NCBI GenBank assembly: GCA_900546605.1
Contig: URDV01000011.1
Location: forward strand, 1-18,684
Direction: 5' to 3'
Source: an uncultured Prevotella sp.
GTDB lineage: Bacteria > Bacteroidota > Bacteroidia > Bacteroidales > Bacteroidaceae
DNA length: 18,684 bases
Numbering within the stretch: position 1 is the stretch's first letter; every line of letters starts with the position of its first letter. Position numbers and translations under genes: made by a program. Below are positions 15,083-18,684 of the stretch, piece by piece. Below the pieces are notes generated by a model. The model saw nothing but the letters and a program-made list of their open reading frames with translations. It was not told where the DNA came from and did not search any database.

Positions 15083-15128
15083 ATCTCCTAAATAGCTGTG
15101 ATTACACTCACACTTTCAATTATAGCGT

Positions 15129-15422
15129 ATGACTAATGAACAGGAAGTAGCGCTCCGCAACTTTGAGGCACGTGTGCGCCAACTCATGATGGCTTACCAA
15201 GAAGAAAAGCAAAAAAATGCTGAACTTCAAGCCCAACTCAATACGTGTCAGCAGCAATTAGCTGATGCGCAAGAGTCTGTTGATAGTTTGAAGCGTGACT
15301 ACAGCAATTTGAAAACGGCACGAATGATTGAAGTGAGCGGTGACGATGTAAAAGAGTCAAGGGCAAAGTTAGCTCATCTTATACGTGAAGTAGACAAGTG
15401 TATTGCCTTGTTGGATGTATAA
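15129..15422 (+). CDS. Small coiled-coil protein upstream of zapA (ZapB-like candidate)
   Basis: A 97-residue protein whose middle (about 8-65) is one long coiled coil: NFEARVRQLMMAYQEEKQKNAELQAQLNTCQQQLADAQESVDSLKRDY has leucines and other hydrophobics spaced as heptads, with many Gln, Glu and Lys. The end is a short helical tail (SRAKLAHLIREVDKCIALLDV). There is no signal or membrane segment. ZapB of E. coli is also a small, nearly pure coiled coil that binds ZapA, and this gene lies 21 bp upstream of zapA. A ZapB-like role is therefore plausible, but by position and shape, not by clear sequence homology. Confidence 0.85.
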   Translation: MTNEQEVALRNFEARVRQLMMAYQEEKQKNAELQAQLNTCQQQLADAQESVDSLKRDYSNLKTARMIEVSGDDVKESRAKLAHLIREVDKCIALLDV

Positions 15423-15443
15423 CCTGTTAGTACTTATATAAAC

Positions 15444-15746
15444 ATGGTAGACAACAAAAGCGAAAAAATGGTCATTCAGCTGCTTATTGGCAAGCAGGTT
15501 TACCCTATAACCATTAAGCGCGAACAAGAAGAAATATATCGCCGAGCAGCTCGCATGATTAACGATAAACTTGGACGCTATGAACAATCCTATCCTCACT
15601 TAGGATACGAACGTTACACTTCTGTCGCTTTACTCGACTTTGCTGTGCAAGTAATTCAGCTACAAAACCAAAAAGACGAATCGCCTTATGAAAAGGTGGT
15701 TGATAGACTGAATGAAGAGTTAGGTCAACTGCTTACTAATAACTAA
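15444..15746 (+). CDS. zapA: Cell-division protein ZapA
   Basis: A 100-residue protein matching ZapA in length and layout: an N-terminal strand-rich head (VIQLLIGKQVYPITIKREQEEIYRRAARMINDKL) and a C-terminal helix (LLDFAVQVIQLQNQKDESPYEKVVDRLNEELGQLL). ZapA bundles FtsZ filaments at the division ring. It is separated by 21 bp from the coiled-coil gene and probably shares its transcript. The 163-bp gap to rny could hold a processed or separate RNA; E. coli 6S RNA lies downstream of zapA. Confidence 0.93.
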   Translation: MVDNKSEKMVIQLLIGKQVYPITIKREQEEIYRRAARMINDKLGRYEQSYPHLGYERYTSVALLDFAVQVIQLQNQKDESPYEKVVDRLNEELGQLLTNN

Positions 15747-15909
15747 AGACAAACACGCATTTTTGTTTTGGGTTAGTTATTGCTTGCCTCGCTAATCTTA
15801 CCTCACATCTAACATAAATCTTTGGGATGCAAATGTAGCAACAAGGTGCTTTCATAATATGGGCATGGCCTATTTTGTGTTCCCATTAACCCTATATTTT
15901 TAACAAAAA
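15747..15909 (+). other. zapA-rny gap with possible structured RNA
   Basis: No ORF is seen. GGGTTAGT (15770-15777) can close with ATTAACCC (15885-15892), bringing nearly the whole gap into one fold. Inside it AGCA and TGCT pair around ACAAGG (15837-15850) and ATGGGC pairs with GCCTAT nearby. No T-run terminator and no full promoter match is visible; AATCTTTG (15817-15824) is a one-mismatch -7 box. It may be an rny leader or a small RNA such as a Bacteroidetes 6S RNA. Confidence 0.3.
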
Positions 15910-17442
15910 ATGATTGAAACCATATTTCTCGTCATCGGTCTCATTGTCGGTGGCGGTGCGGGATACAGCTTCTTTCGCTATGTACTGAAAAAGAAGTATC
16001 TACGCATGATAGACAATGCCAACAAAGAGGCTGACGTTATAAAAGAAAAAAAACTGCTTGAGGTTAAAGAAAAGTTCCTCAACAAAAAGGCTGAACTTGA
16101 AAAGGAAGTGCAGCAACGAAATCAGCGCATACTGCAAGTAGAAAATAAACTCAAACAACGTGAAATTGGCTTGAACCAACGTCAGGACGAATTGGGACGT
16201 CGTAAACAAGAGCTTGAAAACACACACAATCGCTTGAATAACCAACAGCAAGCTTTGGCTCGTAAAGAGGAAGAATTAGAAAAACTTCAACTCAAAGAGC
16301 GCGAAAAGTTGGAAGAACTCAGCGGACTTTCGGCTGAAGAAGCTAAAAAACGCCTTGTTGACTCTCTGAAGGATGAAGCACGCAGCAATGCGCAGAGCTA
16401 CATTAATGACATTATGGACGATGCCAAGCTCACTGCCAATAAAGAGGCAAAGCGTATCGTCATACAAACCATACAACGTGTTGCTACCGAAACTGCTATT
16501 GAAAATAGTGTGACTGTATTCCATATTGACAATGATGAGGTAAAAGGTCGCATTATTGGGCGTGAAGGCCGCAACATACGTGCGCTTGAAGCAGCAACTG
16601 GCGTTGAAATTGTTGTAGATGATACTCCTGAGGCTATTGTCATTAGTGCCTTTGACCCTGTACGACGCGAAATATGTCGTTTAGCACTCCATCAACTTAT
16701 TGCTGACGGACGTATACACCCAGCTCGCATTGAAGAGGTGGTGGCTAAGGTAAAGAAACAAGTTGATGACGAGGTGATTGAAACGGGTAAGCGTACAGCT
16801 ATTGACCTTGGTATTCATGGCTTGCACCCTGAGTTGGTTCGCATCATTGGTAAAATGAAATACCGTTCTTCATATGGTCAGAACTTATTGCAACACGCAC
16901 GTGAAACAGCCAACCTTTGTTCTGTTATGGCGGCTGAATTGGGATTGAATCCTAAAAAGGCAAAACGTGCAGGTTTACTACATGATATAGGTAAGGTGCC
17001 TGATGAGGAAAGCGAACTGCCACACGCTCTTTATGGTGCTAAATTGGCTGAAAAGTACAAAGAAAAGCCTGAGATAGTAAATGCGATTGGTGCACACCAC
17101 GATGAAATGGAGATGACAACGTTGTTAGCTCCTATAGTTCAGGTGTGTGATGCCATTAGTGGTGCTCGACCTGGTGCTCGTCGTGAAATTGTTGAGGCAT
17201 ACATTAAGCGATTGAATGATCTTGAGCAAATAGCTTCAAGCTATGATGGCGTAACTAAAACATATGCTATACAGGCGGGTCGTGAACTGCGCGTTATTGT
17301 TGGCGCTGACAAGATCGATGACAAACAGATAGAGAAATTGAGTGCAGACATTGCTCGTCGCATTCAAGACGAAATGACTTATCCAGGACAGGTTAAAATT
17401 ACAGTTATTCGTGAAACACGTTCTGTAAGTTACGCTAAATAA
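15910..17442 (+). CDS. rny: Ribonuclease Y
   Basis: A 510-residue membrane-anchored endoribonuclease that starts mRNA decay. Residues 1-25 form one membrane segment (IFLVIGLIVGGGAGYSFFRYVL), followed by a long charged coiled coil (about 35-160), a KH RNA-binding domain with VKGRIIGREGRNIRALE (211-227), and an HD metal-dependent phosphodiesterase domain with the family motif LLHDIGK (His358, Asp359) plus NAIGAHHDEME. Length and order are those of RNase Y. The start MIETIFLVIG puts the membrane segment at the very N-terminus, as expected. It lies 163 bp after zapA and may have its own promoter there. Sequences past its stop fold into a long hairpin that could stabilise or end its mRNA. Confidence 0.98.
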   Translation: MIETIFLVIGLIVGGGAGYSFFRYVLKKKYLRMIDNANKEADVIKEKKLLEVKEKFLNKKAELEKEVQQRNQRILQVENKLKQREIGLNQRQDELGRRKQELENTHNRLNNQQQALARKEEELEKLQLKEREKLEELSGLSAEEAKKRLVDSLKDEARSNAQSYINDIMDDAKLTANKEAKRIVIQTIQRVATETAIENSVTVFHIDNDEVKGRIIGREGRNIRALEAATGVEIVVDDTPEAIVISAFDPVRREICRLALHQLIADGRIHPARIEEVVAKVKKQVDDEVIETGKRTAIDLGIHGLHPELVRIIGKMKYRSSYGQNLLQHARETANLCSVMAAELGLNPKKAKRAGLLHDIGKVPDEESELPHALYGAKLAEKYKEKPEIVNAIGAHHDEMEMTTLLAPIVQVCDAISGARPGARREIVEAYIKRLNDLEQIASSYDGVTKTYAIQAGRELRVIVGADKIDDKQIEKLSADIARRIQDEMTYPGQVKITVIRETRSVSYAK

Positions 17443-17453
17443 TATCATACATA

Positions 17454-17582
17454 ACGCTCCGCTGTGTTGTGCTAACATTTAATGATGTAGGTGCGTGCAT
17501 TTGTGTAAAAAATGAAAGAATGTTTTCATTCACAAATAGCATATTTGCCTCTCATCACCATGAGCGCAACAAAGCGGAGCGT
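17454..17582. repeat. Long nested inverted repeat downstream of rny
   Basis: ACGCTCCGCTGTGTTGTGC (17454-17472) and GCGCAACAAAGCGGAGCGT (17564-17582) pair with one mismatch and one G-U over 19 bp. Within the loop ATTTGTG (17499-17505) pairs with CACAAAT (17531-17537), and AATGAAA (17511-17517) with TTTCATT (17524-17530). ATACAT stands directly before the left arm (17447-17452) and again at 17591-17596, shortly past the right arm, like a target duplication. The rest of the 240-bp gap to 17683 shows no ORF or clear promoter. It may be a MITE remnant, an rny 3' structure or an RNA gene. Confidence 0.8.
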
Positions 17583-17682
17583 TGCGTTAGATACATGTGG
17601 TGTAGCATTGGGTAACACTGCTAATCCTTGAAAAGAATTTCACCACATATACTCTATCTATAAAATCAAAAAAAATCCTTAC

Positions 17683-18684
17683 ATGAAATGCAAAATAAAT
17701 CCGTGGAAATGGATTCCAACACTTTACACAGCTGAAGGAATTCCGTATGTTATCGTCATGTCAGTAGCAACGGTAATGTATGAGCGTATGGGACTTAGTA
17801 ATGCACAGATAGCCCTGTACACATCGTGGCTTTACCTGCCATGGGTCATCAAACCATTTTGGAGTCCTGTAGTTGATTTACTTCGCACCAAACGTTGGTG
17901 GATTATAACCATGCAGTTGATAATAGGAGCTGCTTTGGGTGGATTGGCCTTTAGTATGCAACTGCCTCACTATTTGCAATGTTCACTCGCCATGTTATGG
18001 CTGATGGCCTTTAGTAGTGCAACGCATGATATAGCAGCTGATGGCTTTTATATGATAGCACTCACCAAGCATGAGCAAGCCTTTTTTGTTGGAATTCGTT
18101 CTACATTTTATCGAATTGCAAGCATTGTAGGTCAAGGCTTACTTATTATGTTTGCAGGCACGCTCGAATCACATTTACAGCCCGCTCAAGCATGGGCAAT
18201 AACCTTTGGTGTAACTGCAGCTTTTTTCTTGTTCATATTTATGTATCATGCCAAATTTTTACCATGCACTACAGCCGATCATTCATGTGACAAAAACATA
18301 GATTGGCAAAATGTTATACATGGTTTTGCCGATACATTCATAAGTTTCTTTCAGAAGAAGCAAATTATTGTAGCCCTGCTTTTTATCTTGTTTTATCGTT
18401 TACCAGAAGCGTTGTTAGTAAAGATTTGCCCACTTTTCATGTTAGACAAGGTAAATAATGGCGGATTAGGTTTAACAACGGGCGAGTTAGGATGGGTGCA
18501 AGGCACAGTTGGAGTTATAGGTCTTACTTTAGGAGGCATTTTAGGCGGTATCGCTGCTGAACGTGGTGGGTTGCGTCGTTGGCTATGGCCTATGGTATTA
18601 AGTATAACATTACCCGATGCCGTTTACATAGTGCTTGCTTACTTACAACCCGAAGGATTAGACTTGTTAAGTGTATGTGTGTTT
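17683..18684 (+). CDS. Major facilitator superfamily transporter, AmpG-like (cut by window edge)
   Basis: The frame is open from ATG at 17683 to the end of the window: 334 residues without a stop, C-terminus missing. The sequence is a run of membrane helices, beginning INPWKWIPTLYTAEGIPYVIVMSVATVMYERMGLS. The loop between helices 2 and 3 reads SPVVDLLRTKRWW, a version of the family's signature with D and basic residues. SSATHDIAADGFYMIAL and GIRSTFYRIASIVGQG follow, then a hydrophilic central loop (about 190-215) before the second half. It resembles AmpG and acetyl-CoA-transporter-type members, which carry muropeptides or other anhydro-sugars in some bacteria. The substrate here is not known. 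Confidence 0.85.
   Translation, partial: MKCKINPWKWIPTLYTAEGIPYVIVMSVATVMYERMGLSNAQIALYTSWLYLPWVIKPFWSPVVDLLRTKRWWIITMQLIIGAALGGLAFSMQLPHYLQCSLAMLWLMAFSSATHDIAADGFYMIALTKHEQAFFVGIRSTFYRIASIVGQGLLIMFAGTLESHLQPAQAWAITFGVTAAFFLFIFMYHAKFLPCTTADHSCDKNIDWQNVIHGFADTFISFFQKKQIIVALLFILFYRLPEALLVKICPLFMLDKVNNGGLGLTTGELGWVQGTVGVIGLTLGGILGGIAAERGGLRRWLWPMVLSITLPDAVYIVLAYLQPEGLDLLSVCVF

Overview
The window looks like a chromosomal housekeeping segment from a member of the Bacteroidales, most likely Prevotella or a close relative. Three things point there. The promoters fit the Bacteroidetes pattern (TTG/TTTTG, 19-21 bp, TAnnTTTG). The gene families are typical of the group: an OmpA-type barrel protein, an OstA-like protein, DUF4494, an EFR1-type flavodoxin/ferredoxin protein, and zapA close to rny. 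The sequence is fairly AT-rich, with little Shine-Dalgarno signal. The genus is an inference. I found no rRNA, tRNA, CRISPR array, prophage or intact insertion sequence.

Layout. All genes from 1 to about 14.2 kb are on the minus strand, and all from 14.44 kb to the end are on the plus strand. Read in the direction of transcription, the minus-strand block is: ispE and an EFR1-family protein (overlapping by 4 bp), then DUF4494, yggS, guaB, a parvulin-type prolyl isomerase and surA (11 bp apart), a YeiH-family membrane protein, an OstA/LptA-like protein and mutL (34 bp apart), and the start of an OmpA-type outer-membrane protein cut by the left edge. The plus-strand block is: an unrecognised 213-residue protein, a small coiled-coil protein, zapA, rny (RNase Y), and an AmpG-like major facilitator transporter cut by the right edge.

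How the genes fit together. Several concern the cell envelope: two periplasmic isomerases/chaperones that help outer-membrane proteins fold, an OstA-like protein that may belong to lipopolysaccharide transport, and an outer-membrane barrel protein that is a likely client. The plus-strand block looks like a cell-division and RNA-turnover cluster (coiled coil, ZapA, RNase Y). The remaining genes are core metabolism (IspE for isoprenoids, GuaB for guanine nucleotides, YggS for pyridoxal-phosphate balance) and DNA repair (MutL).

The less ordinary content is between the genes. Three and a fraction copies of an 87-bp tandem repeat lie against the ostA-mutL promoter and appear to supply its -33 box. 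A nest of inverted repeats fills the guaB-isomerase gap and shares a motif with another gap at 12.04 kb. An inverted repeat with TTGGCGGAAT ends lies between yggS and guaB. A long hairpin downstream of rny is flanked by a short direct repeat, and a structured gap separates zapA from rny. I see no clear new multi-gene system. The best candidates for something undescribed are the repeat-borne promoter and the two uncharacterised proteins upstream of zapA.
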